Shown here in pieces: positions 17,209 to 26,990 of a stretch of 64,000 nt of DNA. Source of the stretch: Gemmatimonadota bacterium (lineage in GTDB: Bacteria; JAAXHH01); contig VXRC01000049.1 in the NCBI GenBank assembly GCA_009838645.1, positions 541,054 to 605,053 of the forward strand, in the 5' to 3' direction. The notes under the pieces are model-generated. The model was not told the DNA's origin. It saw only the letters and a program-made list of their open reading frames with translations, and ran no database searches. Numbering within the stretch: position 1 is the stretch's first letter; each line of letters starts with the position of its first letter. The translations under genes and the position numbers were made by a program.

Positions 17209-18291
17209 TCAGTCGCATAGTAGTTCCCGCAGCCGCCGGATCATCCGGTCCACCTCGCCCGGTTGAAGCGTACCGAGTTTCACCCGGAAGCGGCCGTTTC
17301 TGCACCAGGTAACGATCGAGGGCTCACCGTCGAGCAGCAGCCGTTCGAACTCCTGGTCCGACCACCCCCGCCGCGCGAGATCGATATCGATCGAGACCAC
17401 GTCGCCGCTTCGCTTGACCGACTTCACCAGGGATGAGGAGGACAATCCCTTTCGGATTTCCAGCCCCATCCGGTTAACTTCCCGGCGGACCGCGTCCTCG
17501 TCCCTTTCCATGATGTGCTTCACCGCCGCATAGACGCCGGCCAGCTCTTCCTTTCCGACCTTCATGGTACGGCCGATGGCCCGGTTGGGATTGCCGTGGG
17601 CGGCACATGCTTCCACGAGGGACTTCTTCCCGATAACGAGCCCGGTGGTCTGGGGACCGCGGATCGCCTTGCCGCCGCTGGCGATGATGGCATCGACGCC
17701 TAGTTCGCGGGTGAAGTACCGGAAATTGGCCCTTGGCGGTATGCTGAACGCCGCGTCCACGAGCACCGGCACACCGCGCGCGTGGGCGATATGGACGATC
17801 CGGTCGATGGGCAGCATGCGGCCCCAGGGCGACAGGGTCAGCACGGCGGCCGTGCGCTCGCTGATGCAGGCGGCGAGTTGTGCTTCAGTAGCGCCCCGTT
17901 CGTCGCCCATTTCCACGACCGTCGCGCCGGGGACCTGGATGGCGATGTCCTCGTAAAACCGCGCGCACCGGTGCACGATGACTTCGTTCTTCATGCCCGT
18001 CGTATCGGGCAGTTGTTCGATTCGGACCGGATCCTTGCCGGCCATGCAGGCCGCGACGGCCAGCGCGATTCCGCTCGCGGCGCCGCAGCTCACGTACGCG
18101 GCTTCGTTCCCTGTCAACCCGGCAATGGCCTCGCCGACCCGGGTCTGCATTTCGTACAGGTTGACGTACTGGCGGGACGCCTCGACCATGGCTTCCACCG
18201 CGCAGGGCCACATGATCGACCCGCCGTACCGCGTATAGTGGTCCGCGGCGTTGATGAACGGACGGACGCCCAGTTCCTCATAAACTCCCAT
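17209..18291 (-). CDS. SelA-like PLP-dependent enzyme (aminotransferase fold I)
   Basis: Protein of 360 aa; ATG at 18291 follows GAGG at 8 bases. The fold is that of the selenocysteine synthase-related/DgaE group of PLP enzymes: LGVRPFINAADHYTRYGGS opening, VSCGAASGIALAVAACMAG for the cofactor phosphate, VLVDAAF with the cofactor Asp, and SGGKAIRGPQTTGLVIG with the Schiff-base lysine. Relatives include D-glucosaminate-6-phosphate ammonia-lyase and uncharacterised lyases or transferases. No SelB or tRNA-Sec is nearby, so selenocysteine synthesis is unlikely. Confidence 0.85.
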   Translation of the reverse strand: MGVYEELGVRPFINAADHYTRYGGSIMWPCAVEAMVEASRQYVNLYEMQTRVGEAIAGLTGNEAAYVSCGAASGIALAVAACMAGKDPVRIEQLPDTTGMKNEVIVHRCARFYEDIAIQVPGATVVEMGDERGATEAQLAACISERTAAVLTLSPWGRMLPIDRIVHIAHARGVPVLVDAAFSIPPRANFRYFTRELGVDAIIASGGKAIRGPQTTGLVIGKKSLVEACAAHGNPNRAIGRTMKVGKEELAGVYAAVKHIMERDEDAVRREVNRMGLEIRKGLSSSSLVKSVKRSGDVVSIDIDLARRGWSDQEFERLLLDGEPSIVTWCRNGRFRVKLGTLQPGEVDRMIRRLRELLCD

Positions 18292-18483
18292 GTCTGCTAC
18301 CTCGCAAGCTTCTTCTGAGTGATGTTGATGAAATCCTGCGGTCCGACTGGATTCGGACGACGAATACCAACGTACTTTCGGCACGAGAGCCGGACAAGTC
18401 CAATAACCGGTGTTGATTTGCTTTGCCAGCGGGCTAAGGGGAAAGTAGGTTTATAACGGCTGGTTGACCTGAAATGGTGGTAT

Positions 18484-19599
18484 ATGAAGAATGACGTTTT
18501 AAAGATAGCTGCGAAGACCGAAAATCGATGGAAGCTGCATCTGGACCGAAGTGGAGAGGAACTCTGTCGGGTCGAACTGGTCAGGGAGCGCCTGCGCATC
18601 GGACACGCGATGATAACAACTGGTGGAGTGGCCGGACTCCATACACCGCATGATCGACGTCGGGAAGGACATGCTCGCCGGTTGATGGAGGCGTCCCATC
18701 GTTTCCTGCGAGAACAAGGTTGCTCCATTGCCTTGATGAATGCTATTCCCGGCTTCTACCACCGTTTCGATTACGACGTGGTGTTTCCGGTATATCGACT
18801 CTTCGTAGAAACCGACAACCTGCTTCAGACCCGAAGGCAACACGGTGTACGCCGGGCGCGCGTCAATGAACAACCTGCGCTGGTAAGGCTTTACAACCAG
18901 TGCAATCGATATCGTACCGGTACCCTGGTCCGTCCTGCGGACTGGCGCTTCGACAGACTGATCAACTATGGCAGGCCGCCGGGGACACTATTGCTCGCTG
19001 AGGACCAACGGGGACGGGTGACGGGGTACGCACTATGCAGACCGCGTGGCGACCGGTATTTCGTACAGGAATTGAATGGTCGTTCACACGTCGCGTTCGA
19101 GTCGCTGGCTAACGCGATCGGTACACGGGCTCGCCGGGCCGGATTCGAGCGCGTCCACTTCAGGATGCCGCTTGACCATCCGTTCGGCGTCTTTTGCAGC
19201 CGGCTGGGATGTGTGTGGGAGATCCAGTATCACGTAAACGCGGAGGATATGGGGCGCGTGCTCGATCTGCCCCGTTTCCTTCTGGAATTGCGATCGGATT
19301 TGGGTTTCAGGCTGCGAGATGCGAAGTGGACTGCAAACGTCGGTCTCTGGTTCGTCACGGATTCCGGTGCCGCAGGGCTGCAGGTCGAACACGGCAGGAT
19401 ACGCCGGTTCAAGCATCGTCAACCGGACGCTCATGAAGTAACCATCCCACAGGCCGCACTGCTCCAACTGGTGCTGGGTTACCGTACGGTCGACGATGTG
19501 GCAGGTTCGCCAAACGTACGGATGCCGGTTTCCGTTAAATCGGTCATGGAGGTCCTTTTTCCGCAAACACCCGCGACCATGCCCATGATCGCGATATGA
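18484..19599 (+). CDS. GNAT family N-acetyltransferase, Eis-like
   Basis: Protein of 371 aa. Residues about 35-90 hold the acetyl-CoA site: GGVAGLHTPHDRRREGHARRLM with the R-x-x-G-x-A loop. A second acetyltransferase-like half (about 115-250) and a sterol-carrier-like C-terminal part give the three-part layout of the Eis family. Eis enzymes acetylate amines on aminoglycosides, peptides or small molecules; the substrate here is unknown. It is divergent from the SelA-like gene (192-bp gap, locally AT-rich) and 56 bp ahead of the small membrane protein gene. Confidence 0.78.
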   Translation: MKNDVLKIAAKTENRWKLHLDRSGEELCRVELVRERLRIGHAMITTGGVAGLHTPHDRRREGHARRLMEASHRFLREQGCSIALMNAIPGFYHRFDYDVVFPVYRLFVETDNLLQTRRQHGVRRARVNEQPALVRLYNQCNRYRTGTLVRPADWRFDRLINYGRPPGTLLLAEDQRGRVTGYALCRPRGDRYFVQELNGRSHVAFESLANAIGTRARRAGFERVHFRMPLDHPFGVFCSRLGCVWEIQYHVNAEDMGRVLDLPRFLLELRSDLGFRLRDAKWTANVGLWFVTDSGAAGLQVEHGRIRRFKHRQPDAHEVTIPQAALLQLVLGYRTVDDVAGSPNVRMPVSVKSVMEVLFPQTPATMPMIAI

Positions 19600-19655
19600 C
19601 GACTGTGGAGTAAGGGTTGTTGGTGAACTCCACGCCAATCCAGGAGGGGCACACT

Positions 19656-20066
19656 ATGGGTAGAACGATCAGAATCGTCCTGGCGGTGGTGCTGGGCATG
19701 GCGGCCGGTAGCGCGGTCAACATGGGCCTGGTTTTGTTGGGCCCCATGGTCATACCGCCGCCGCCCGGCGTCGACGTAACGGATATGGAATCCCTGGCGT
19801 CGTCCATGCACCTGTTCCAGTTCCGGCATTTCGTCTTTCCCTTCCTGGCTCATGCAGCCGGCACGCTGGCAGCCGCGTACCTGGCCGTGAAGATTGCGTC
19901 GGGGCACAGGTTGAAGCTATCCATGCTCATCGGATCACTGTTTCTCCTCGGCGGCATCGCCAATGCCATGATGCTGCCCGCTCCGGGCTGGTTCATCGCG
20001 GCGGACCTGATCGGTGCGTATCTGCCCATGGCATGGATCGGCGGGCGGTTGGCGGCCAGGGATTGA
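19656..20066 (+). CDS. small integral membrane protein, unknown function
   Basis: Protein of 136 aa; ATG at 19656 has AGGAGG at 8 bases, which rules out the longer upstream reading. Four hydrophobic helices are visible (about 6-28, 58-77, 85-105, 112-130) with a proline-rich loop (IPPPPGVDVTDMES) after the first. I know no function. It ends 3 bp before the next ankyrin gene on the same strand and is probably co-transcribed with it. Confidence 0.7.
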   Translation: MGRTIRIVLAVVLGMAAGSAVNMGLVLLGPMVIPPPPGVDVTDMESLASSMHLFQFRHFVFPFLAHAAGTLAAAYLAVKIASGHRLKLSMLIGSLFLLGGIANAMMLPAPGWFIAADLIGAYLPMAWIGGRLAARD

Positions 20067-20069
20067 GAC

Positions 20070-20978
20070 ATGTCGTGCCCGGAAGGTCCAATCGGTATGG
20101 AGTCCGTATCTGACGAAGCCTTCCTTGCGAGGTTCGAACGCGGAGATCTGGAAGCCGCGCAGGCCGCTGTCGAAAGCCAGCCACGGCTCGCAGGCTACGA
20201 CGGGATCGCGGCCCATCCTCTTCTGCGAGAATTCGTCCGCCGGAATTGCGGCCACTGCTATAAGCCGGCCCACAGGGCTATTGCGGACCTGCTGATTCCC
20301 GACCGGGTGCGCGCCTTCAGGGATGCCGTGATGGCGGACCGGATCGAAGCGGTCCGGTCCAGGCTGACGGAAGATCCCAGGCTCGTACATGCCGAATTCA
20401 CTGGAGGCCGGGGGATCGCTCGGGCGATACATCACTGGCGGTCCGTCCCCGTCGGCAGGATGCTGCTGGACGGCGGGGCCGACGTGAACGCCCTGACTAC
20501 GGTGGGATGTGCCGGGGAAACCCCGCTCATGATGCAACTGCGATTCGGCACCCTGGAAGGCGCGCGATTCCTGCTGGAAAACGGCGCGGAACCGAACCGG
20601 GGCGGCCTCAAGCATACGCCGAGCGCATCGATGGCGAAGGGCCTCGGACTGCTGGTCAGGCACGGTTGGGACATCAACGAACGGGTGGACGGTCGCACCC
20701 TACTGCACCACGACGCCAATCACGGTCACGGCAAGCGGGTCCGTCTGCTCCTGGATCTCGGGGCCGATCCCAACCTCCGGGATGGTGAAGGCCGTACCGC
20801 GCTGCACCTGGTCTGCGCGAGAGGGACGGGAACCGGTACGATCCGTGCGCTGGTCGAAGCCGGCGCCGACCCGGACGCGCTGGACCACGGGGGCAGAACG
20901 CCGCTGGACTGTGCCGCTTTCGCAAGGGGCCGGACGGCGTTCCAAGCGCTCGTTGAACTTGTCGGCAAAACCGGTTGA
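20070..20978 (+). CDS. ankyrin-repeat protein
   Basis: Protein of 302 aa (start at 20070 with AGGGA upstream; 20097 is an alternative ATG). The first ~85 residues are helical and include HCYKPAHRAIADLLIP. Ankyrin repeats follow: VGRMLLDGGADVNALT, TPLMMQLRFGTLEGARFLLENGAEPN, RVRLLLDLGADPNLRD, TALHLVCARGTGTGTIRALVEAGADPD and TPLDCAAFARGRT. It follows the membrane protein gene by 3 bp, and its TGA overlaps a possible TTG start of the next ankyrin gene. Confidence 0.83.
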   Translation: MSCPEGPIGMESVSDEAFLARFERGDLEAAQAAVESQPRLAGYDGIAAHPLLREFVRRNCGHCYKPAHRAIADLLIPDRVRAFRDAVMADRIEAVRSRLTEDPRLVHAEFTGGRGIARAIHHWRSVPVGRMLLDGGADVNALTTVGCAGETPLMMQLRFGTLEGARFLLENGAEPNRGGLKHTPSASMAKGLGLLVRHGWDINERVDGRTLLHHDANHGHGKRVRLLLDLGADPNLRDGEGRTALHLVCARGTGTGTIRALVEAGADPDALDHGGRTPLDCAAFARGRTAFQALVELVGKTG

Positions 20979-21112
20979 AAACGAGGTCCGGCCGGGCGGC
21001 ATCGGCCAGGCAACATAAAGGATTCGATCGGGTAACGGATCGGCATATTCGAGCAACGGATCGGAGCAACGCACTGGAAATCAAAGGAAAGTACCCCGAC
21101 CGCGCCGCGCGC

Positions 21113-22762
21113 ATGGCGTTTCCAGGAAAGTTCCGTGGACGGGTGTACCTGGACGCCTGCCGGACCGGGTTCATGATCTGTCCGGGTCTGGGTCCCGATT
21201 ACGGACGGCCCTACTACGACGACCGCTGGGGCGACGAGACCGACTGGATCGACGGCAAAGCCGCCTGGTCCCTGTTCAAAGCCGGCGCTGCCGGTGATCT
21301 GGCGGCCATCGCGGCACTCCTCGACGAAGATCCGCGCCTGGTGAACGCCTTGCACTGGTACACCCAGCCGGTGCACATGGCCGCGCGCCACGGCCATGCC
21401 GATGCCGTGCAACTGCTACTCGACCGGGGCGCCGATCCCGGTCTCAACATATTCAATTCGACCTGGGCGCGTCTTCTCGAAGGCGCCCGGGAACGAGGCT
21501 TTGACGACGTGGCAGCAGTTCTAGAGATATCGATGAACGCCCAGTTCGGCTACGATCGCGCGTTCAGGGAGATCGTCGATCTCATAAAGGCAGGCAGCTT
21601 CGAGCGCGTTGCATTCGAGCGTGTTGCAGCGGTATTGCGCGAACAGCCCGAATTGGCCCGGCGAGCGGCCGAAGACGGAAACAGCGGTCTTCACCTGGGC
21701 GTACTGAACGGCCGCAAAGACATGATCGAGCTTTTTCTAAACCGCGGCCTGCCCGTCGATACCCGGCGAGCGGACGGCAAGACCCCGCTGACCCTGTCCT
21801 TCGATGTCGGATTCGGACTCGATCCGCCGGATCCGAAACTCGGTCTCACGGAGTTCCTGTTGGAGAACGGCGCACATTACGCCATTACAGCGGCCTGCCA
21901 CCTGGGCGACCTGGATCGGGTAAAGTCGATACTCGAAGCACATCCCGCCGAAAAGCACCGCGATGCAGCCCTGAGGTCCCCCCTGTCCTATGCGGTGCGC
22001 GCAGGACATGAACCCATCGTTCGACTGCTGCTCGAAGCGGGCATCGACGGACACGCCGTAGACGAAGCGCTCTTCGTGGCCGTGTGGCACAAGCAGGCGG
22101 ATCTGGCCGCACTGCTTCTGGATCACGGCGCCAATCCCAACGTGGAACTGGACTCCTGCGGATGCGCCGCGGGCACGAACGATCAATCCATAAGAGACCT
22201 GCTTATACACCATGGCGCGGTATACCCACCGTCCTGGAGCCTGGACCGCGTAGCACTCCGGAAACTGGTAGACGGCAAGTCGAACCGGGTCCGGGATCCT
22301 TATGTGGCCGCTGAAGTGATCGGTTCGGAAGACGAGCGACTGATCGATACATTGCTGGCCGACGATCCCTATACGCCGGGACGCCTGGTAGATCTTCAGT
22401 ACCTGCCGGGCTGGGGCGACAACGCCGCGATCACAGGCAAGCTGGTCGCGGCGGGCCTGGATCCGAACCGCCGCACTTTCGAGGGCCAGACCTACCTGCA
22501 CGTCTGCGCCCGGCAGGGCTGGGCATCCACCGCCCGGTCTCTGATCGAACTCGGCGCGTCGGTGAACGTACTCGATGAGAAAGATGGCCGCACGCCCCTG
22601 GCGGTCGCGGTCGAGCACAGCCAGACCGGCATGGTTCGCCTGTTGCTGGAACATGGCGCCGACCCCGGCCTGGCCGACTGGCCCTGGACCCTTCCGCTGG
22701 CGATCGCCGCGGAGAAGGGAGAAGATGAGATTACCGAATTGATCCGGGAGTGGAGGGACTGA
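21113..22762 (+). CDS. large ankyrin-repeat protein
   Basis: Protein of 549 aa if it starts at the ATG at 21113. That start lacks a good ribosome-binding site; an in-frame TTG at 20975, overlapping the previous stop as TTGA, would add 46 residues of poorly coding-like sequence. The N-terminal ~45 residues are aromatic/Gly-rich (PGLGPDYGRPYYDDRWGDE). Then come ten or more ankyrin repeats (PVHMAARHGHADAVQLLL, GLHLGVLNGRKDMIELFL, IVRLLLEAGIDGH, ALLLDHGANPN, YLHVCARQGWASTARSLIE, MVRLLLEHGADPG). Residues FERVAFERVA reflect a 15-bp in-frame duplication. It converges on the second nucleotidyltransferase gene. Confidence 0.82.
   Translation: MAFPGKFRGRVYLDACRTGFMICPGLGPDYGRPYYDDRWGDETDWIDGKAAWSLFKAGAAGDLAAIAALLDEDPRLVNALHWYTQPVHMAARHGHADAVQLLLDRGADPGLNIFNSTWARLLEGARERGFDDVAAVLEISMNAQFGYDRAFREIVDLIKAGSFERVAFERVAAVLREQPELARRAAEDGNSGLHLGVLNGRKDMIELFLNRGLPVDTRRADGKTPLTLSFDVGFGLDPPDPKLGLTEFLLENGAHYAITAACHLGDLDRVKSILEAHPAEKHRDAALRSPLSYAVRAGHEPIVRLLLEAGIDGHAVDEALFVAVWHKQADLAALLLDHGANPNVELDSCGCAAGTNDQSIRDLLIHHGAVYPPSWSLDRVALRKLVDGKSNRVRDPYVAAEVIGSEDERLIDTLLADDPYTPGRLVDLQYLPGWGDNAAITGKLVAAGLDPNRRTFEGQTYLHVCARQGWASTARSLIELGASVNVLDEKDGRTPLAVAVEHSQTGMVRLLLEHGADPGLADWPWTLPLAIAAEKGEDEITELIREWRD
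21599..21628 (+). repeat. 15-bp tandem duplication inside ankyrin gene
   Basis: ttcgagcgcgttgca (21599-21613) is repeated with one change at 21614-21628. It encodes FERVA twice and keeps the reading frame. Confidence 0.8.
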
Positions 22763-22783
22763 GGATGCATAACGGCCGGGTCA

Positions 22784-23653
22784 TCAAACCGTGGAAAGAA
22801 ACTCGTCCCAGCCGGCTCGGACCGTCGCTTCCACGACTTCGGGATAGCCGAAGGCATACCGCTCAGCCAGCGAACGCCCGACGCGGGCGACCTCATCCCG
22901 ATGCCGTTCGATCAGCGCTTTCAGTTCGTTGCGGTTTCGCACCGGCGCTCCGAGGACTTCCAGCGCGTTTCTTCCGGTTATTCCGATCGACCGGACCTGG
23001 GGCGTCAGCGTATGAATAGTCGGCGTCTCCTTGCCCGTATCCCGTCCGGATGCGTGTATCGCCCAAAGCCTGATCAGAATCGCGCGCTCGGTCTGCAGTC
23101 CCACGACGACCATGGGATCGAGCCCGCGGTACAGCACCTTGCGATGTTTGTTGGAGTTAATCCAGAAATCGACGATCAACTGGCCAACAGTACCGGGATC
23201 CGGATCCGTATCCGGCGATCCGGGCGATACAGCGGCCGATACAGTGACCGGTTCCGTGAAACTCTCGGCCAGCGCGGGGTCCCGGCAACCAAGCAGGCGG
23301 CTGGTGCCATGCAGGGCAAGCCGATCGATCCGCTGGATGCCGAGGTCGTACATTTCGCCGGTTTCGAGCAGAACGTGATGCAAGATCGCTTCTTCTTGCG
23401 GAAAAAGCCGTTGGTGCGCGAAACACAGGTCCTTAAAAAGCGCCGTAAAATCGGGAGTTTGCCATTTCCGGAATCGCGCGGCGGGAACCGCCAACCGAAG
23501 ATCCACGTCGCTGTACCGGTCCGCGGTCCCCTGACCGAAGCTGCCTTCGATCCAGAAGGCCCGCACCTCTTCGTTGGACCAGATTTCAGGTGCGACTCGC
23601 TTGAGCGTTTCCACCTGGGGCAAATCAGGTAGAAACGAGAAATCCAAACCCAT
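22784..23653 (-). CDS. nucleotidyltransferase-domain protein (aminoglycoside adenylyltransferase-like)
   Basis: Protein of 289 aa. Near residue 35 it shows FWIEGSFGQGTADRYSDVDL, the GS ... D-x-D nucleotidyltransferase signature, with a helical C-terminal domain (KHRKVLYRGLDPMVVVGLQTE) like that of streptomycin/kanamycin adenylyltransferase relatives. The substrate is unknown and resistance is not implied by sequence alone. It is not closely similar to the protein at 89-1045. The 169 bp upstream hold nothing I can name. Confidence 0.72.
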   Translation of the reverse strand: MGLDFSFLPDLPQVETLKRVAPEIWSNEEVRAFWIEGSFGQGTADRYSDVDLRLAVPAARFRKWQTPDFTALFKDLCFAHQRLFPQEEAILHHVLLETGEMYDLGIQRIDRLALHGTSRLLGCRDPALAESFTEPVTVSAAVSPGSPDTDPDPGTVGQLIVDFWINSNKHRKVLYRGLDPMVVVGLQTERAILIRLWAIHASGRDTGKETPTIHTLTPQVRSIGITGRNALEVLGAPVRNRNELKALIERHRDEVARVGRSLAERYAFGYPEVVEATVRAGWDEFLSTV

Positions 23654-23822
23654 GACTACCCCTGTCTACGACGGAGCGTTTCTTATTACATTCGTACCGC
23701 ACAGTACCGAACAATTTCGGGACATTACCGCGCATGTGTTCGGTAGATGCACAAACTTCCGTATAGACATTCGTCCGATTCTAGTCTGAATGGAAGCACG
23801 ATCGCGAGGATGGTGAGAAAGT

Positions 23823-25046
23823 ATGGCCGACACCGCCATAGTGCAACTGCCCGATCAGCCCGACCTGGTACGCTTGGAAGCAGAGGCTGAAGGCCTGCTC
23901 GAGGAAGGTTCCTGCCCATCGCTGCCCGATGCACGGCAGCGGATCGCAGACCGTTACGGATTTCCCAGTTGGTCGAAACTAGCGTCCTACGTCGGGTCGA
24001 TAGGCACTATGGGGACACTCGAACGGGCGATCCAGGCGGACGACACCGATCGGGTGAGGCTGTTGCTGCGGGACGATCCCGGACTGATACACCGGGAGGG
24101 GCACTGGGTTAAGCGGCGCCGGCACAACGGTTACCGGCCCCTGGCCTACGCCGCCTTTTTCGGCAGGACCGGGGTCATGAAGACCTTGATCGATGCCGGG
24201 GCGGATGTACACGAAGGGGAGGAAAAGGCATTGCGGGCCGCGGCGTGCTTCGATCGGAACCTCCCCGCCGTCGACTTGCTGCTCGGCCGCGGCGCGGACC
24301 CCGACGCGTCGACGACCTCGCCCTCCGGTGTACCGTACCGGGTGATCGACTATCCCTGCATGACGTTGGCGCCGGCAATGCTGGACCGCCTGGCCTCGGC
24401 GGGCGGTACGCTCTTGTCGGATAACGCCGGGATGATCCTGGCGACGAATGAAAGACGACCTGTCGACAAGGCCGCGTGCCTGCGCGTCCTTAAGCAGGCG
24501 GGGATATCGTTGCCGGACACACCGCCCATGGCGCTGCATCTCAGGGACAGGGACCGTCTCGAGTGGCACCTGGACGGCGATCCTCACATGCTCGAGAGGC
24601 TGTTCAGCGTGGAGGAGATCTTTCCATCGGACTTCGGGATCAGGCATCCCGCTCCTTACGCCTGTGCGACCCCTTTGGCCGGCGGCGTAACGCTGCTTCA
24701 CATGGCCGTCGAGTTCTGCGACGTGGAAATGGCCCGGTGGCTGCTTGAACAAGGCGCCGACGTCAATGCGCCCGCCGGAACCGACGACGAGGGGTACGGG
24801 GGCTGGACGCCGCTATTCCATACCATGGCCTCTCTGCACGTGCCGCGCAACTTCACGGACATGGCGGACCTGCTCCTGGAACACGGAGCCGACCCGGCGG
24901 TGCGCGCGTCCCTTCGCAAACCGACGCCGGAGGGCGGGGAATACACGTGGAGGGATGTGACGGCGGCCGAGTATGCCCGGAGATTCGTCTATCCCGATCT
25001 CGTGAACCAGGACGCGCTTCGACACGTCACGGAGGCGGGTGGCTGA
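23823..25046 (+). CDS. ankyrin-repeat protein with short YGFxSW N-terminal module
   Basis: Protein of 407 aa; GAGAAAG precedes the ATG. Residues about 8-55 are a shortened form of the shared N-terminal module (LPDQPDLVRLEAEAEGLL ... ADRYGFPSWSKLASYV). Ankyrin repeats follow: PLAYAAFFGRTGVMKTLIDAGADVH, AVDLLLGRGADPD, LLHMAVEFCDVEMARWLLEQGADVN and MADLLLEHGADP. It is followed 50 bp on by another ankyrin gene with a related module, so the pair probably arose by duplication and forms one transcript. Confidence 0.85.
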   Translation: MADTAIVQLPDQPDLVRLEAEAEGLLEEGSCPSLPDARQRIADRYGFPSWSKLASYVGSIGTMGTLERAIQADDTDRVRLLLRDDPGLIHREGHWVKRRRHNGYRPLAYAAFFGRTGVMKTLIDAGADVHEGEEKALRAAACFDRNLPAVDLLLGRGADPDASTTSPSGVPYRVIDYPCMTLAPAMLDRLASAGGTLLSDNAGMILATNERRPVDKAACLRVLKQAGISLPDTPPMALHLRDRDRLEWHLDGDPHMLERLFSVEEIFPSDFGIRHPAPYACATPLAGGVTLLHMAVEFCDVEMARWLLEQGADVNAPAGTDDEGYGGWTPLFHTMASLHVPRNFTDMADLLLEHGADPAVRASLRKPTPEGGEYTWRDVTAAEYARRFVYPDLVNQDALRHVTEAGG

Positions 25047-25096
25047 ACCGTATCCGCAGGCCGCAGGCGGCCGATCCGAACCCGAGAATACGCAGC

Positions 25097-26926
25097 ATGC
25101 CAGAACTAGATCCAGTCCCACCCAGACCATGGCCGTATCCGGTCGCCCTGGACGATATCGCCGGCGAAGCCCGCGAGCTGTTCGAGGCACACCGGGCCGG
25201 TGCGGAAGCAGTGCCGGACAAGGCAGCCCGGAACCTTCCCGCACCGGATCCGTCCACCCTCACCCCGCAGGACGCCCGCGACGCCGTGGCCCGTAGCTAC
25301 GGATTCACGGACTGGAGCTGTGTCGAACGGTACTTCCGCACGGTCGAAGACTACACACGCAGTCCCAACGTGGAACCCACGCCGTCGAATCCGTGTGACG
25401 GCGCCGGATACGCCGACGATTTCATTCGTCTCGCCTGTCTGACGCAGGGCGCCCAGGATCACCCGTCGAGGTGGGCAAGGGCACGGAGTATGCTGGATGC
25501 CCATCCGGAACTTTCCCGGATGAGTATTTACGCCGCCGCCGCGGCCGGTGACGTTTCCGCCGTGTCCGCTTTTCTGAAAGCAAGCCCCGAAATTGCGAAG
25601 ACTCCGGGCGGCCCCCATGACTGGGAACCCCTGCTCTACGTGGCGTTTTCCCGTCTGGACCCCGGGACATCGGAACCTGTGGCCGTCCAAACAGCCCGGT
25701 TGCTGCTCGCCCATGGCGCCGACCCGAACGCGGGATATCTCTGGGCGGGCTTCCCCTGTCCTTACACCGTCCTGACCGGGGTATTCGGCGAGGGGGAAAA
25801 CGGCCCGGCGAGGTGCCCGCCCCACCGGAATTGCTACGAACTGGCGGAGCTCCTAATCGCGGCCGGCGCCGATCCCAACGATTCGCAGACGCTCTACAAC
25901 CGGATGTTCAGCCGAGACGACGAGCACCTGCGGTTACTGTTCGTCCACGGACTGGGAAAGGAAGGGAAACGGCCCTGGTACCGGTTACTGGGCGAGCAAT
26001 CGAAGGGCTGGGTGAGCAGTCCGGCTGACATGCTGGCCTATCAACTACAATGGGCTGCTCGGTGGAACTATCCGGACCGGGTACGCCTGCTGGTCGAGAA
26101 CGGGGCAGACGTTAACCGGCCGTCCAATCGGCCTGATGCGCGCTCCCCTTACGGCGAAGCCGCCTACCACGGGAATGAGGCCATCGCCGAGTACCTGGCG
26201 GCCCGCGGCTCATGTACGTTCCCGCTGGACGAACTGGACCGATTCGCCGGTGCCTGCATCGCTGGAGACACGGACCGGGCCCGCGCGTTGCTGGCCCGCG
26301 ATCCATTGCTTGTCGAAAAACTCGGAGATCGCGGTAACGCGCTCATGGAGAACGCCATTGGATCGGACAACGGGGACGCGGTCCGGCTGATGGCCGAACT
26401 GGGGTTCGACTTGAATGCCTGCGGAATGCACGAAGCGGCCCGGTACGGCCACCTGGACATGATCAAGCTGCTGGTCGAGCTGGGGGTTGATGCATCACAA
26501 CGAGATAGAGGACACGGCATCGACGCGATCGGTCATGCCAGCCACTACCAGCAGGACCATGTGGTCGACTATCTGGCACCGTTTGCCGGGGTACACCGGC
26601 TCGTAAAATCGGATCTGCTGGACCGCGTTCGGGAGCTACTGGAGAATGACCCCGCCTGCGCCCGCGAACGGGACGACGGGGGGAACACGCCGCTGCACTG
26701 TCTCGACGTGGATAACCGGATGGAGGATACCGAGGAGATACTCCGGCTGCTCGTAACGCACGAAGCCGATGTCAATGCCAGAAACAACGCGGGCCTGACA
26801 CCGCTCGACAGACTGGAGCGTCTTGCCGGTTTGAGTCGAAGGGACGACCTGGCCGAATTACTGCGCGGATACGGGGGCGTGGAATCAGACGTCACGGACA
26901 CGCCGAAGGACCGCCCGGGGTCCTGA
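25097..26926 (+). CDS. large ankyrin-repeat protein with degenerate N-terminal module
   Basis: Protein of 609 aa from ATG 25097 (weak GAGA upstream). Residues about 15-85 resemble the shared module (ALDDIAGEARELFEAHRAG ... VARSYGFTDWSCVERYF). Repeats include AVQTARLLLAHGADPNAG, LAELLIAAGADPND, RVRLLVENGADVNR, MIKLLVELGVDASQRD and TPLHCLDVDNRMEDTEEIL. The GGPHDWEPLLY and AGADPND-LY segments match positions in the protein at 29888 (GGPRDWTPILH), so these two are close relatives in architecture. No export signal is seen. Confidence 0.83.
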   Translation: MPELDPVPPRPWPYPVALDDIAGEARELFEAHRAGAEAVPDKAARNLPAPDPSTLTPQDARDAVARSYGFTDWSCVERYFRTVEDYTRSPNVEPTPSNPCDGAGYADDFIRLACLTQGAQDHPSRWARARSMLDAHPELSRMSIYAAAAAGDVSAVSAFLKASPEIAKTPGGPHDWEPLLYVAFSRLDPGTSEPVAVQTARLLLAHGADPNAGYLWAGFPCPYTVLTGVFGEGENGPARCPPHRNCYELAELLIAAGADPNDSQTLYNRMFSRDDEHLRLLFVHGLGKEGKRPWYRLLGEQSKGWVSSPADMLAYQLQWAARWNYPDRVRLLVENGADVNRPSNRPDARSPYGEAAYHGNEAIAEYLAARGSCTFPLDELDRFAGACIAGDTDRARALLARDPLLVEKLGDRGNALMENAIGSDNGDAVRLMAELGFDLNACGMHEAARYGHLDMIKLLVELGVDASQRDRGHGIDAIGHASHYQQDHVVDYLAPFAGVHRLVKSDLLDRVRELLENDPACARERDDGGNTPLHCLDVDNRMEDTEEILRLLVTHEADVNARNNAGLTPLDRLERLAGLSRRDDLAELLRGYGGVESDVTDTPKDRPGS

Positions 26927-26990
26927 ATCGGCACCCGCCGCGCCGGATAGCATGACGCCCATCCCGATGAATCCTCAACCGTTGCCGGGA

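Noticed and set aside
17209..18291. Selenocysteine synthase
   Set aside because: The family resemblance is to SelA-like lyases, and there is no SelB, SelD or tRNA-Sec nearby.
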